A stretch of 64,000 bases of DNA from Vibrio anguillarum (GTDB lineage Bacteria > Pseudomonadota > Gammaproteobacteria > Enterobacterales > Vibrionaceae), in assembly GCF_001989995.2 (NCBI RefSeq), contig NZ_JAHGUP010000025.1, positions 62,001-126,000 on the forward strand, in the 5' to 3' direction. Position 1 is the stretch's first letter; every line of letters begins with the position of its first letter. Made by a program: the position numbers and the translations under genes. Shown piece after piece: positions 48,547 to 57,829 of this stretch. The notes under the pieces are model-generated. The model searched no databases. It had not been told where the DNA came from and worked only from the letters and a program-made list of their open reading frames with translations.

Positions 48547-48966
48547 GCTATCGATCATACATGCCTATCCGTTATTAACCAGATCGTTCACTATTCCAAT
48601 GTTCAGCAGAGATAATTGGAATAGCTCTCCCCAAAAATCTATATACCTTTAGGCATTAACTGCACTTTCGTCACTTCTATTCCGACTTCAGTAGCCTTCT
48701 CTAACCCAACTACAAACATCTAAGTACGAACAGAACCGCAACGTGTTGATGTCTCATCGATTAAACAACACACAAAAACATTTGTGGAAATTATTTTTTT
48801 TCGATCACCGTTAATGAAGAAAATATTTTTTAATGAGAATCTACAACTGGAGATGTGAACATTTCCAAGCCTTACATTCGATGGAGACTTGTCAATCAAG
48901 ATGACTTCACAACAGAGAAGCGTATCGATTCACAAGGAAACAGATTCTAATATAAAGGGAGTAGAT
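48547..48966 (+). other. Intergenic region upstream of nanH
   Basis: No coding sequence is apparent. A 10-bp inverted repeat CTATTCCAAT (48591-48600) / ATTGGAATAG (48615-48624) follows nagA and may form a terminator-like hairpin, though it lacks a T-run. AT-rich tracts with AATATTTTTT (48822-48831) lie upstream of nanH and resemble a tract before nanE, so nanH may have its own regulated promoter here. Confidence 0.4.
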
Positions 48967-51312
48967 ATGCGTTTCAAAAACGTAAAGAAAACCGCTTTAA
49001 TGCTTGCTATGTTCGGTATGGCGACAAGCTCAAACGCAGCACTTTTTGACTATAACGCAACGGGTGATACTGAGTTTGACAGCCCTGCCAAACAGGGATG
49101 GATGCAAGACAACACGAATAATGGCAGTGGCGTTTTAATCAATACAGATGGAATGTCCGCTTGGTTGGTGCAAGGTAATGGGGGGAGAGCTCAATGGACA
49201 TATTCTCTCTCTACTAATCAACAGGCCCAGGCATCAAGTTTCGGTTGGCGGATGACGACAGAAATGAAAGTGCTCAGTGGTGGAATGATCACAAACTATT
49301 ATGCCAACGGCACTCATCGTGTCTTACCTATCATTTCATCAGACACTAGTGGTAACTTGGTTGTTGAATTTGAAGGGCAAACTGGGCGTACTGTTTTGGC
49401 CACTGGCGCTGCAGCAACGGAATACCATAAATTTGAATTGGTATTCCATCCAGGAAGTAACCCATCCGCTAGCTTTTATTTTGATAACAAACTCATTCGT
49501 GACAACATCCAGCCAACTGTATCAAAACAAAATATGATTGTATGGGGAAATGGCTCATCAAGTACGGATGGTGTCGCAGCCTATCGTGATATTAAGTTTG
49601 AAATTCAAGGCGACGTTATCTTCAGAGGCCCAGACCGTATACCATCCATTGTAGCAAGTAGCGTAACACCAGGGATGGTAACCGCATTTGCAGAGAAACG
49701 TGTGGGCAGTGGAGATCCCGGTGCTCTGAGTAATACCAATGACATTATCACTCGTACCTCACGAGATGGCGGAATAACTTGGGATGCCGAGCTCAACCTC
49801 ACTGAACAAATCAATGTCAGTGATGAGTTTGATTTCTCGGATCCTCGGCCTATATATGATCCTTCCACCAACACGGTACTTGTCTCTTATGCTCGATGGC
49901 CGACCGATGCCGCTCAAAACGGAGATCGAATAAAACCATGGATGCCAAATGGTATTTTTTACAGCGTCTATGATGTTTCGTCAGGGAACTGGCGAGCGCC
50001 TATCGATGTTACCGATCAGGTTAAAGAACGCAGTTTCCAGATCGCAGGTTGGGGTGGTTCCGAGCTGTATCGCCGAAATACCAGCCTAAATAGCCAGCAA
50101 GACTGGCAATCAAACGCTAAGATCCGAATTGTTGATGGTGCAGCAAACCAGATACAAGTCGCCGATGGTAGCCGAAAATATGCTTTCACACTGAGTATTG
50201 ATGAATCAGGCAGTCTGGTCGCTAATCTAAATGGTGTTAGTGATCCAATTATCCTGCAATCCGAACGCGCGAAGGTACACTCTTTCCATGACTACGAACT
50301 TCAATATTCGGCGTTACACCGCACCACAACGTTATTCGTTGATGGTCAGCAAATCACAATTTGGGCTGGTCAAGTGTCGCAGGAGAACAACATTCAGTTT
50401 GGTAATGCGGATGCCCAAATTGACGGCAGGCTGCATGTGCAAAACATTACTCTCACACAGCAAGGCCAAAACCTCGTAGAGTTTGATGCTTTCTATTTGG
50501 CACAGCAAACACCTGAAGTAGAGAAAGATCTTGAAAAGCTTGGTTGGACAAAAATTAAAACTGGCAACACCATGAGTTTGTATGGAAATGCCAGCGTCAA
50601 CCCAGGACCTGGTCATGGCATCATCCTTACTCGACAACAAAATATCAGTGGTAGTCAAAACGGCCGCTTGATCTATCCAGCCATTGTACTTGATCGTTTC
50701 TTCTTGAACGTCATGTCTATTTACAGTGATGATGGCGGTTCAAACTGGCAAACCGGTTCAACACTCCCTATCCCCTTTCGCTGGAAGAGTTCGAGTATCC
50801 TAGAAACTCTCGAACCTAGTGAAGCTGATATGGTTGAACTCCAAAACGGTGATCTACTCCTCACTGCACGCCTTGATTTTAACCAGATCGTTAATGGTCT
50901 GAACTATGGCCCACGCCAGCAATTTTTGAGTAAAGATGGCGGAATCACGTGGAGCCTACTTGAGGCTAACAACGCTAACGTCTTTAGCAATATCAGTACT
51001 GGTACCGTTGATGCTTCTATTACTCGATTCGAGCAAAGTGACGGTAGCCATTTTTTACTCTTTACTAACCCACAAGGAAATCCTGCAGGGAGCAATGGCA
51101 GGCAAAATCTAGGCTTATGGTTTAGCTTCGATGAAGGGGTGACATGGAAAGGACCAATTCAACTTGTTAATGGTGCATCGGCATATTCTGATATTTATCA
51201 ATTGGATTCGGAAAACGCGATTGCCATAGTTGAAACGGATAATTCAAATATGCGAATTCTTCGTCTACCTATCACATTACTAAAACAGAAGCTGACCTTA
51301 TCGCAAAACTAA
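48967..51312 (+). CDS. nanH: Secreted sialidase (neuraminidase) NanH
   Basis: A 781-residue exo-alpha-sialidase that releases Neu5Ac from host glycans. Signal peptide 1-24 (ending SSNA), an N-terminal lectin-like domain, the catalytic propeller interrupted by a second lectin-like domain (about 345-545). The first catalytic Arg is in the RIP motif (GPDRIP, Arg 224), an Asp follows near 250, and four Asp boxes are visible: SRDGGITW, SDDGGSNW, SKDGGITW and SFDEGVTW. The ATG at 48967 gives the V. cholerae length exactly, against an upstream alternative 26 codons longer. Sequence agrees almost throughout with V. cholerae NanH. Confidence 0.97.
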   Translation: MRFKNVKKTALMLAMFGMATSSNAALFDYNATGDTEFDSPAKQGWMQDNTNNGSGVLINTDGMSAWLVQGNGGRAQWTYSLSTNQQAQASSFGWRMTTEMKVLSGGMITNYYANGTHRVLPIISSDTSGNLVVEFEGQTGRTVLATGAAATEYHKFELVFHPGSNPSASFYFDNKLIRDNIQPTVSKQNMIVWGNGSSSTDGVAAYRDIKFEIQGDVIFRGPDRIPSIVASSVTPGMVTAFAEKRVGSGDPGALSNTNDIITRTSRDGGITWDAELNLTEQINVSDEFDFSDPRPIYDPSTNTVLVSYARWPTDAAQNGDRIKPWMPNGIFYSVYDVSSGNWRAPIDVTDQVKERSFQIAGWGGSELYRRNTSLNSQQDWQSNAKIRIVDGAANQIQVADGSRKYAFTLSIDESGSLVANLNGVSDPIILQSERAKVHSFHDYELQYSALHRTTTLFVDGQQITIWAGQVSQENNIQFGNADAQIDGRLHVQNITLTQQGQNLVEFDAFYLAQQTPEVEKDLEKLGWTKIKTGNTMSLYGNASVNPGPGHGIILTRQQNISGSQNGRLIYPAIVLDRFFLNVMSIYSDDGGSNWQTGSTLPIPFRWKSSSILETLEPSEADMVELQNGDLLLTARLDFNQIVNGLNYGPRQQFLSKDGGITWSLLEANNANVFSNISTGTVDASITRFEQSDGSHFLLFTNPQGNPAGSNGRQNLGLWFSFDEGVTWKGPIQLVNGASAYSDIYQLDSENAIAIVETDNSNMRILRLPITLLKQKLTLSQN

Positions 51313-51330
51313 GGACAGCTTAACTTATTA

Positions 51331-51364
51331 AAGCTGATAGCATATCAAATAATGTTATCAGCTT
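51331..51364 (+). terminator. Terminator after nanH
   Basis: A 9-bp stem AAGCTGATA / TATCAGCTT with a 16-nt loop, then ATTTCT. It closes the nanEK-nagA-nanH block. Confidence 0.7.
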
Positions 51365-51458
51365 ATTTCTCATCAACCGTTTCAAACCAGAACTCACATT
51401 TACAAATCAGGCACCTTACACTCTCAGCTATAGTAAATGACGCAGTATAATCACGCCA

Positions 51459-51635
51459 TCATCGTTGTTTAAGACAAGAGTCCATCCACTCATCCACTTC
51501 GCTTTCCACCCAGGCAATAGCCCTTTCTCCCAAGCTCACCGACTGTGGAAACTCGCCATCATTCATTTTGCGGTAAATTGCTGAACGGCTTAGCGCGGTC
51601 TTTTTCATTACTTCTTTTAGCTTTAAAAATCTCAT
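51459..51635 (-). CDS. vefA: AlpA-family regulator / excision factor (VefA-like)
   Basis: A 58-residue HTH protein: MRFLKLKEVMKKTALSRSAI with FPQSVSLGERAIAWVESEVDEW. The ATG at 51635 follows AGGAG; an upstream alternative adds ten residues. It lies just after nanH and is divergent from radC, the position of V. cholerae VC1785 (VefA), the directionality factor for VPI-2 excision. It probably helps the integrase excise this island. The left paralogue at 26639 is dead, so this may be one of two remaining functional copies. Confidence 0.85.
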   Translation of the reverse strand: MRFLKLKEVMKKTALSRSAIYRKMNDGEFPQSVSLGERAIAWVESEVDEWMDSCLKQR

Positions 51636-51724
51636 GGGATGTTCTCCTATGTCTTGTTGTCCCATGGGATGAACTGACTCTGTAAAAAATAGTTAAATCA
51701 GCCCCTTACCTATATTCAAAGCCA

Positions 51725-51742
51725 ATTTAGATATATGTCATC
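51725..51742. promoter_or_regulatory. Shared 18-bp alpA/radC motif, copy 2
   Basis: ATTTAGATATATGTCATC lies between divergent alpA and radC, at the same relative place as copy 1 at 26917 (35-40 bp before radC). It differs from copy 1 at three positions. Confidence 0.5.
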
Positions 51743-51778
51743 ACTGTGAACCTTCCCACTATTATTAAGGAGCAGGCT

Positions 51779-52255
51779 ATGACTCATTTCCCTCGCCAGC
51801 GCTATCTACTCTCGCAACGAGCTTATGAGCATCAAGTACTGGAAGAAGCAGCAGAGATCCTTGAACAGCGTTATGTGCGCGGTGAAACCTTTGCACGTAC
51901 GGAAAACACTACGGAATACTTGCGCTGTAAACTTGCTGGATATGAGCACGAAATGTTTGCCGTACTGTTTTTGGATAACCAACATCGGCTAATTGAATTT
52001 AAGGAGCTATTTCGCGGTACGGTCGACGCTGCCAGTGTCTTCCCAAGAGAGGTACTAAAGGAGGCACTAAACGTTAACGCAGCAGCGGTGATCTTTGCCC
52101 ATAACCATCCCTCTGGCGATCCGGATCCTTCACAAGCCGATAGGCGTATTACTCAGCGCTTAAAAGACGCCTTATCACTGGTAGATATTCGTGTGCTGGA
52201 CCATGTGGTCGTTGGCAAAAGCAGTGTGTCATTTGCAGAAAGGGGCTGGCTATGA
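51779..52255 (+). CDS. radC: RadC-family JAB/MPN-domain protein, right copy
   Basis: A 158-residue short RadC with intact JAMM motif ([16 protein letters not shown]). The ATG at 51779 follows AAGGAG, preferred over an earlier ATG. It matches the left copy closely over its length and the V. cholerae VPI-2 gene order nanH-alpA-radC. It overlaps the next gene by 4 bp (ATGA). Confidence 0.92.
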   Translation: MTHFPRQRYLLSQRAYEHQVLEEAAEILEQRYVRGETFARTENTTEYLRCKLAGYEHEMFAVLFLDNQHRLIEFKELFRGTVDAASVFPREVLKEALNVNAAAVIFAHNHPSGDPDPSQADRRITQRLKDALSLVDIRVLDHVVVGKSSVSFAERGWL

Positions 52256-52680
52256 TTGTGGAAAGCTATCAAACGATCCAGTTAGCTGACAGCTTTTGTC
52301 ATGCGCTGAGCGCGATACTTCGCCGCTTTGACATCCCACAAGAGGCAGAGCGAATAGTCCTCAACTGTCGAGATCCAAACTATTACCGCTCTCGCCAGGG
52401 CCTACATCCGGTCGAAATACAGTTCAAGAGAGAAAACAACGAGTCCCTGTGGTCCATCGCGTTTATCGCCAGTTTTTCTTATCAGAATGACAGGCATGAC
52501 TCGTTGGATGTCGAGCTCTACTTTCACCTTGCTAACCGTTGGTGTTACCAGCCTGATGCCGGTTCTGCTGATTTAGCTCAACCAGCAGTGCTAGACCTGT
52601 TTTATAGCTGGTGCGCCGCATTTGAGCGCCACCTTGCCAAACAAGCGTTGCAAGATATTCAACTCACCATGATTCGCTAA
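52252..52680 (+). CDS. DUF2787-family protein, right copy 1
   Basis: A 142-residue DUF2787 protein: [24 protein letters not shown] and [19 protein letters not shown]. Paralogue of 27444-27881. Overlaps radC, so co-translated. Function unknown. Confidence 0.78.
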   Translation: MIVESYQTIQLADSFCHALSAILRRFDIPQEAERIVLNCRDPNYYRSRQGLHPVEIQFKRENNESLWSIAFIASFSYQNDRHDSLDVELYFHLANRWCYQPDAGSADLAQPAVLDLFYSWCAAFERHLAKQALQDIQLTMIR

Positions 52681-52730
52681 CCCAAGGCGATTCTTCTTAA
52701 TCGAATCTTATTTTTGTAGGAGGCATAACC

Positions 52731-53177
52731 ATGTCTAACATTTTGTTCAAACCCACCTATCTTCCGATTTCCACACCGTTTCATGCCCTACTCGCTAACA
52801 TACTTTCTGAACATCAAGCAAAAAGTGAAGTTCAGGCCACCAGCAAAGAGGTTGTCATGAACTTTCGAGACAGTTCTTACAGTGCCGAAGATGGCGGTTT
52901 TCATCCGGTAGAAATTGCACTGAGTCAGTCTAGTGATGGCCAATGGAGCATTGAATACATCACGGATTTTGCTTATGTCGGCAACCACTTTCCTGAGCTA
53001 GAACGCTGCTTAGATTTTGATTTCCAGCGTGGGGATTTCTTCACCGCCTATCACGGATGGAATCCTATCGTAGGTAACCGTGATGCTCGAGAGCTCTACC
53101 AGTTATGGGAGAGTAACTTTCTCGCCTATGTCGCAACGGAAGCCTTTGATGATATTTCATTAACCTCGGCTCCTTAG
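52731..53177 (+). CDS. DUF2787-family protein, right copy 2
   Basis: A 148-residue DUF2787 protein: NFRDSSYSAEDGGFHPVEIALS and ITDFAYVGNHFPELERCLDFDF. It keeps the normal C-terminus (AFDDISLTS) that the left paralogue lacks. A strong AGGAGG site precedes the ATG. Last gene of the radC module. Confidence 0.78.
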   Translation: MSNILFKPTYLPISTPFHALLANILSEHQAKSEVQATSKEVVMNFRDSSYSAEDGGFHPVEIALSQSSDGQWSIEYITDFAYVGNHFPELERCLDFDFQRGDFFTAYHGWNPIVGNRDARELYQLWESNFLAYVATEAFDDISLTSAP

Positions 53178-53283
53178 TTACCCCCATCAAGAAAACCGAC
53201 AGGTTCATAAAGATAATCACCGTGTTCTGGGGCTTCGCGCTTTCCCAGTTCATCATCTCAACATTGAAAGAGGATCCACAACA

Positions 53284-54270
53284 ATGAAAACCAATGATTT
53301 ATTCTCGACTCTAGAAAATAACATTCTTCACAACTCGTTAGATTCAACCACGAAAGATAAGTTGCTCAGTAACTTATCTTTCCTTCGCAAAGCATCACTG
53401 AATATTCTGATCACGGGTGCGACAGGCGCAGGAAAAAGCTCAACCATCAACGCTCTATTTGACATGGCGGTTGCTCAAGTCGGCATCGATAGTGATCCGC
53501 ACACGGAATCTGTTCAGTGTTACCACTTAAATAATCTCGTGCTATGGGACACTCCAGGGCTTGGAGATGGGATCGATGAGGATAAAAAACACGTACAGGC
53601 CATTAAACAGCTTCTCAACAAACGAGATGACCATGGTCAGTTGGTCATTGATTTAGTTCTCGTGATACTTGATGGCGGCTCTCGCGATCTGGGAACACCA
53701 TTGAGACTCATCAATGACATTGTTATCCCGCAATTAGGCGATGAAGCCGAAAAACGGCTCATCGTTGCGGTGAATCAAGCCGACGTTGCATTAAAAGGAC
53801 CTGAGTCATGGAACTACAGCGACAATCTACCAACGGACAAGGCTAAGGCATTTCTGGAGAAACAACAAAACTCGATAGCAAGACGTATACATAAAGCCAC
53901 ACAGATAAATGTGAAGACTCTTTACTTTGTGGCGGGCTACAGTGATGGAGTCAATCGCCAGAGGCCTTACAACCTATCAAAATTGCTTTATACCATTGTC
54001 GAAATACTACCAAACAATAAACGAGTAATGCTGGCAAATCGTACCATTTCCAATGATGCAGATAATTGGAAAGATAACGATGCCAGCGACTACAATAAAA
54101 AAACCACCTTAAGCCTTTGGGAAGCCATTGTAGAAACAACTTTACAAGGCGCATCTATTGGCTCCGATATCGGATCTATTTTCGGAAAACCAGGCGAGAT
54201 CTTAGGTAAAGTCGTAGGCTCTGTCGCTGGTCTATTTTTCGGTGGTTTACGATATACATTTGGGTTTTAA
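53284..54270 (+). CDS. YfjP/YeeP-like GTPase
   Basis: A 328-residue TRAFAC-class GTPase of the YfjP/YeeP group found on P4-like islands. G1 is GATGAGKSS (about 44), G3 WDTPGLGDG (about 85), and the G4 is NQAD (about 160). A C-terminal glycine-rich hydrophobic stretch (GSIFGKPGEILGKVVGSVAGLFFGG) could contact membrane. In E. coli, relatives occur in CP4 cryptic prophages beside radC (yfjY) and yfjZ, so the context fits. Cellular role unknown. Confidence 0.82.
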   Translation: MKTNDLFSTLENNILHNSLDSTTKDKLLSNLSFLRKASLNILITGATGAGKSSTINALFDMAVAQVGIDSDPHTESVQCYHLNNLVLWDTPGLGDGIDEDKKHVQAIKQLLNKRDDHGQLVIDLVLVILDGGSRDLGTPLRLINDIVIPQLGDEAEKRLIVAVNQADVALKGPESWNYSDNLPTDKAKAFLEKQQNSIARRIHKATQINVKTLYFVAGYSDGVNRQRPYNLSKLLYTIVEILPNNKRVMLANRTISNDADNWKDNDASDYNKKTTLSLWEAIVETTLQGASIGSDIGSIFGKPGEILGKVVGSVAGLFFGGLRYTFGF

Positions 54271-54281
54271 ATGTAACCATT

Positions 54282-54306
54282 AAAAAGAGGCTCGCCTCTT
54301 TTTTTA
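54282..54306. terminator. Bidirectional terminator
   Basis: A 9-bp stem AAAAAGAGG / CCTCTTTTT with a 4-nt loop and T's on both sides lies between the convergent GTPase and YagK-like genes. Confidence 0.88.
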
Positions 54307-54945
54307 TTTTCGACTAGTCGAGATGTTTTTTAATCCATTCGAATAGACTTTCGTATTAACTTTAGCCAAGTAGCTTAAGCGATAAAAACACTGTCGGTAT
54401 TCCTCTTGATGAGAATCTTTCCCCTTATGAATGTAATAAGTAGAGTTACTTGGGAAATGCACACTACTTCTCACCTCAAAGTAATTAATACCTAAAGCAC
54501 TTGCCCACGCCTCTTTTATCATTGAAGACAAATTACCACTATCCTTAGTAACATCCCCCAAACAAAAGTAAACATCTTTATTAAGAAATAATGCCACATG
54601 ATAATGAGGATTTTCTGAACTTAGTTGCTCCCTTACCCAAACGTATCTTAAATTACATTTACCAATTTTATTCTTTGTTTTTAAGTCATATTTTATTTTT
54701 TCCTTTAACGAAGAAAAAAACCTAGAAATATCGCCACAATTATAATTCTCATAATAACCAGGATATCTAAGATCAATTCTCTGCACGTAAACTCGATTAT
54801 ATTCAGCCAAAGAAACATCTAAAACATCCTTAATAGCAATCAAATATTCCTTGCATAATGGACCATGTTCTTTAATGACAGGATTAGAGAAAAATCTCTC
54901 GCCATAGAAAAGAGTCAGGTTTGAATTTTGAATTAAACGTTTCAT
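54304..54945 (-). CDS. YagK/YfjJ-domain (inovirus Gp2-like) protein
   Basis: A 213-residue protein with the YagK/YfjJ C-terminal domain: RFFSSLKEKIKYD, the strand LRYVWVREQ and an HxH motif PHYHVALFLN, the arrangement in inovirus Gp2-type replication-related proteins and CP4 islands. It may be a replication initiation relative; I do not see a full set of nicking tyrosines to call it active. It begins with an AGAGGTG site and is AT-rich compared with the sugar genes. Confidence 0.72.
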   Translation of the reverse strand: MKRLIQNSNLTLFYGERFFSNPVIKEHGPLCKEYLIAIKDVLDVSLAEYNRVYVQRIDLRYPGYYENYNCGDISRFFSSLKEKIKYDLKTKNKIGKCNLRYVWVREQLSSENPHYHVALFLNKDVYFCLGDVTKDSGNLSSMIKEAWASALGINYFEVRSSVHFPSNSTYYIHKGKDSHQEEYRQCFYRLSYLAKVNTKVYSNGLKNISTSRK

Positions 54946-55325
54946 TAGTCACCTCTATGATTAACTTGTTCATAGAAGATAACTACCTTGTTATTTTTAA
55001 GGTGCTTACTAGACCTATATTACTATACCAACATAATCGAACTAATTACTTTAGCTACCCGCCTTCTGTACCAATGCTAGTCTAGAGAGAATATCACGCT
55101 CTGCCACTCTGGAAAAACATTACCGCAACGTCAAAAATCAACGAAGAAAGTCTCATAGCACCAGAAAATGACCATCTCATCGCACAAATTCCCTAAGAGC
55201 ATAGAATTGAACTACAAAAAGATCGACAATAAACCTACACAAAATCAACTTAAAAAAGTCATCAAACTGACAACAAACAATCAAAAAAAAGACAAAGAAT
55301 TGACATGAAAACAAAGGAAATTAAA
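54946..55325. other. AT-rich intergenic region
   Basis: I see no coding sequence. An inverted repeat TCTATGA-N9-TCATAGA (54954-54976) lies directly upstream of the YagK-like gene and may be its operator. The rest is low in G+C without clear signals. Confidence 0.4.
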
Positions 55326-56329
55326 ATGGAAAACCCACTAATTAATTTAGAAAATGATATATATGATTTAATTTCAAAAGACACATTTGAGTTAGTCGCA
55401 TATCATCTATCGTTAAATTTAAAAGACACCAGCGAATATAAATTTAACAAAAAAATATTTAGTATTTACGATGATAATTACGCGATATCATCTAAAATAT
55501 CCTCAATAGAAAGAGATATAATTGATATATCATATGGAACAAGGAATACTCAACTTTGCCCTACCGGTTGTGGTATAAGTCCTACAATAGATACAATCAA
55601 TGATTTTTTAAAAATTGAAAGACAAAAAAAACAATATTATCCTCTGATATAGAATGGATAAAAAAAGACAATAAAAGGCAGTGTTTATATTTGTTTTGCA
55701 TACTTTTAACATTAGACAATAAATATGATCGTTTAATGTTCCCTCCAGAAGATCATGAAATAAACTTCATTGAAATGATAATAGAAAAATACATTCATAA
55801 AAACACTAAGTCTATACTAGACCATTTCAACCCTAATATAATACATGATTTCAATTTAATATATGAGCATTTACTTCTATATTTTTTATCGATAAACAAA
55901 GATTCCGCCATCAGAGAAATGGACCGATTAAAATACTTATGGAGCATGGCAATTAAAGACGACAACTACTCTTGGATAGATAAAAAAAACACAGTTCAAA
56001 TTAACTGGATCATAGAATACTTAAAAAAATCAAACATAGAGCTTTGGTTTATAAAAAATAACGAAGATATTGATTATAAGTATTACTCATGCTTAAGTCT
56101 TCTCGACTTATGGCAAGAGAATTATTTCATACCAGAAATTGGAAGCAAAGATTACTTCTTAGAAAAAATGAAAAGATCTTGGTCTCAACAAAAGTATAGG
56201 CTTAGTGTAAAAAATAAGAAATCAATAAATTTACGAGTAGATAAAGAAATAGAGAAAAAGATTAATAAGTTATGCGCTGATTCAAAATTAACAAAAAGCC
56301 AACTCATTGAGTCGCTATTGAACAAATAA
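55326..56329 (+). pseudogene. Apparently frameshifted gene (or -1 programmed frameshift) with RHH-like C-terminus
   Basis: Frame one runs 55326-55652 (about 108 residues). A second frame is open from before 55652 to 56329 and, joined by a -1 shift in the A8 run at 55624-55631 (codons CAA AAA AAA, then ACA ATA TTA), gives one protein of about 334 residues. The C-terminus (INLRVDKEIEKKINKLCADSKLTKSQLIESLL) looks like a ribbon-helix-helix-type DNA-binding motif. The middle is unrecognised. It is very AT-rich, a sign of transfer. Either a one-base deletion or genuine slippage on A AAA AAA explains it. Confidence 0.6.
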
Positions 56330-56372
56330 ATAAATCTAAATATTAATCCAAGGGATTATAATTCCCCCATTG

Positions 56373-56406
56373 TTAAGCCTGCCTTCATTAATGAAAGCAG
56401 GCTTAA
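56373..56406. terminator. Terminator between the frameshifted gene and alpA
   Basis: A 15-bp stem with one mismatch (TTAAGCCTGCCTTCA pairing with TGAAAGCAGGCTTAA) and a 4-nt loop lies between convergent genes. Confidence 0.75.
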
Positions 56407-56427
56407 GGATTATAAAAATAGATTTTA

Positions 56428-56628
56428 TTAGTTCACTCGATGATTAGAGATCCGTTGAGCAATCCACTCCTGCACCTCGCCTTCTACCCAAGCTACAGCA
56501 CGACCACCCAATTGAACTTGGGTCGGGAACTGGTTTTCTTCAATAAAGCGGTACAAACTAGAGCGAGACAAACCAGTCATAGTTAGCACTTCTCGAAAGC
56601 GGATCAAACGAATGTAGTTCTCTGGCAT
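56428..56628 (-). CDS. AlpA-family regulator / excision factor, third copy
   Basis: A 66-residue AlpA-type HTH: IRLIRFREVLTMTGLSRSSL, then FPTQVQLGGRAVAWVEGEVQEW. The ATG at 56628 follows AGAGGTG. It is more distant from the other two alpA copies than they are from each other. It lies about 270 bp inside attR, the usual place for an excisionase, so it may be the RDF matched to the left-end integrase. Confidence 0.85.
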   Translation of the reverse strand: MPENYIRLIRFREVLTMTGLSRSSLYRFIEENQFPTQVQLGGRAVAWVEGEVQEWIAQRISNHRVN

Positions 56629-56661
56629 ATTCACACCTCTCAGGTTAGTTAGTTGCAAGAA

Positions 56662-56679
56662 GATGACATATGTCTGAAT
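56662..56679. promoter_or_regulatory. Shared 18-bp alpA motif, copy 3 (inverted)
   Basis: GATGACATATGTCTGAAT is the reverse complement of ATTCAGACATATGTCATC, one base from copy 1. It contains the perfect palindrome GACATATGTC and sits 33 bp before the third alpA. Confidence 0.55.
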
Positions 56680-56808
56680 AGTTTTTGATTAGGTGCAAAC
56701 TGGCTTTAAGTCATTTACGCTACTGCTTTATCAGGGCCCATAAGCATGGATAAAAACTAAAAAGATAAATGAGACAGAAGTGCCCATGGGTAACTAGCAA
56801 CAATTTAT

Positions 56809-56829
56809 GGGTACACTAAAAGGTACACC
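56809..56829 (+). other. Probable integrase arm-binding repeats, right end
   Basis: GGGTACACT (56809-56817) and AGGTACACC (56821-56829) repeat the element found at 6631-6679 next to the integrase. They lie about 70 bp inside attR. Confidence 0.5.
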
Positions 56830-56898
56830 ATTAAAAATCAAATCAATACAATTTTAATATAAACAATAATTTAAAAAACAAGATCAACTTACGCCAGC

Positions 56899-56943
56899 CC
56901 ACCAAATCATAGTTTAAAGACGTCCTAGGGCGTCTTTTTTCTT
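56899..56943 (+). repeat. attR: right 45-bp direct repeat of the island
   Basis: Exact copy of 6512-6556, including the CCACCA end and terminator of ssrA. Upstream the match continues as CGCCAGC with one base missing relative to ssrA, so no complete tmRNA 3' half is rebuilt here. Confidence 0.93.
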
Positions 56944-57199
56944 TTCTAAACCCTTGTCATATCTAGCTTTAAGTGGTTCAGGGAGTCTCATCGAGATTCA
57001 CTTAATCTCTGTCACTTCGTAACATTCCTCGTAACACTGCCACAGCTCACCTCAACCACTTTGTTCATTCAAGGTAACTGTTCATTTATTACGAACAACT
57101 TGCATCACTGTACAAACTATTAACGCCCCACTTCCTATCGCAGCTTTCATCGCTGAAATCATCCATTCTGCTTATCAAAACTTTTGACTTACAGATTAT

Positions 57200-57256
57200 G
57201 AGTAACAATTTACTCACAACTTGAAAGAAAATGACTTTAAGAGTAAAACTTTACTC
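57200..57256. promoter_or_regulatory. Two palindromic operators before the hipA fragment
   Basis: GAGTAA-CAAT-TTACTC (57200-57215) and GAGTAAA-AC-TTTACTC (57241-57256) are near-identical inverted repeats 41 bp apart, just upstream of the hipA start. Such paired operators fit a HipB-type antitoxin, but no hipB gene is seen. Confidence 0.6.
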
Positions 57257-57278
57257 ATTGATAAGTAGGGTGTTGTCG

Positions 57279-57650
57279 ATGGAAGAACTAACCGTACAAG
57301 CTTTTATCAAAGGTGAATGGATAGATATTGGTATTATCTCGTTCCCTAAAAGTAGCCAACATAATTTCCGAGTAACTGAACTCAACTACCTCAGCGACTA
57401 TGCGCTAGAGCATCACGATAAAGATGACTTTCACGCTGTTTCACTAAACCACCCTGTCTCATTCTTTTTTAATGACATGGGTAAACCTGGATGGTTAAAG
57501 TTTCTAGACGATATTATGCCTAGCGGCGCTAGTAGACGGTACTGGGTTAAACTCCTAGATATTGAAGACCTTAGTTCAAACGAACAAGACTATGTTTTGC
57601 TCAAGTTTGGCACGATGTCGCCTATTGGCAACTCAAACCATTTGGCTTAA
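57279..57650 (+). pseudogene. HipA-family kinase, N-terminal fragment
   Basis: About 123 residues that match the N-terminal subdomain of HipA toxin kinases (VSFFFNDMGKPGWLKFLDDIMPSGASRRYW, LLKFGTMSPIGN). HipA is normally over 400 residues; the kinase core is entirely missing after GTMSPIGN. The ATG at 57279 follows AGGGTG. With no kinase and no hipB, it cannot be a working toxin. Probably deleted by the same event that left the integrase scar downstream. Confidence 0.72.
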
Positions 57651-57796
57651 AAGTCGGACTGCTCCCCTCTTCTCCCGATGCGTTAAAATCGCTATTGATA
57701 GATGGTGAGGATGGGTAAAATGCTCAGTATCAGCGCTCTTGCTTTAGATTGAATTGCTATAACAAGCTAGTGTTTTTTAATGATTTAGGAATACAT

Positions 57797-57809
57797 GGAC
57801 GCGGGTTCA
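57797..57809 (+). other. Possible ssrA T-arm scar
   Basis: GGACGCGGGTTCA matches ssrA at 6485-6497 exactly, and the integrase remnant starts about 20 bp further on. This suggests a former ssrA-integrase junction. It is short, so it rests on the adjacent integrase remnant for support. Confidence 0.5.
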
Positions 57810-57829
57810 GTTCCTTTTGAAGTAAGAAA

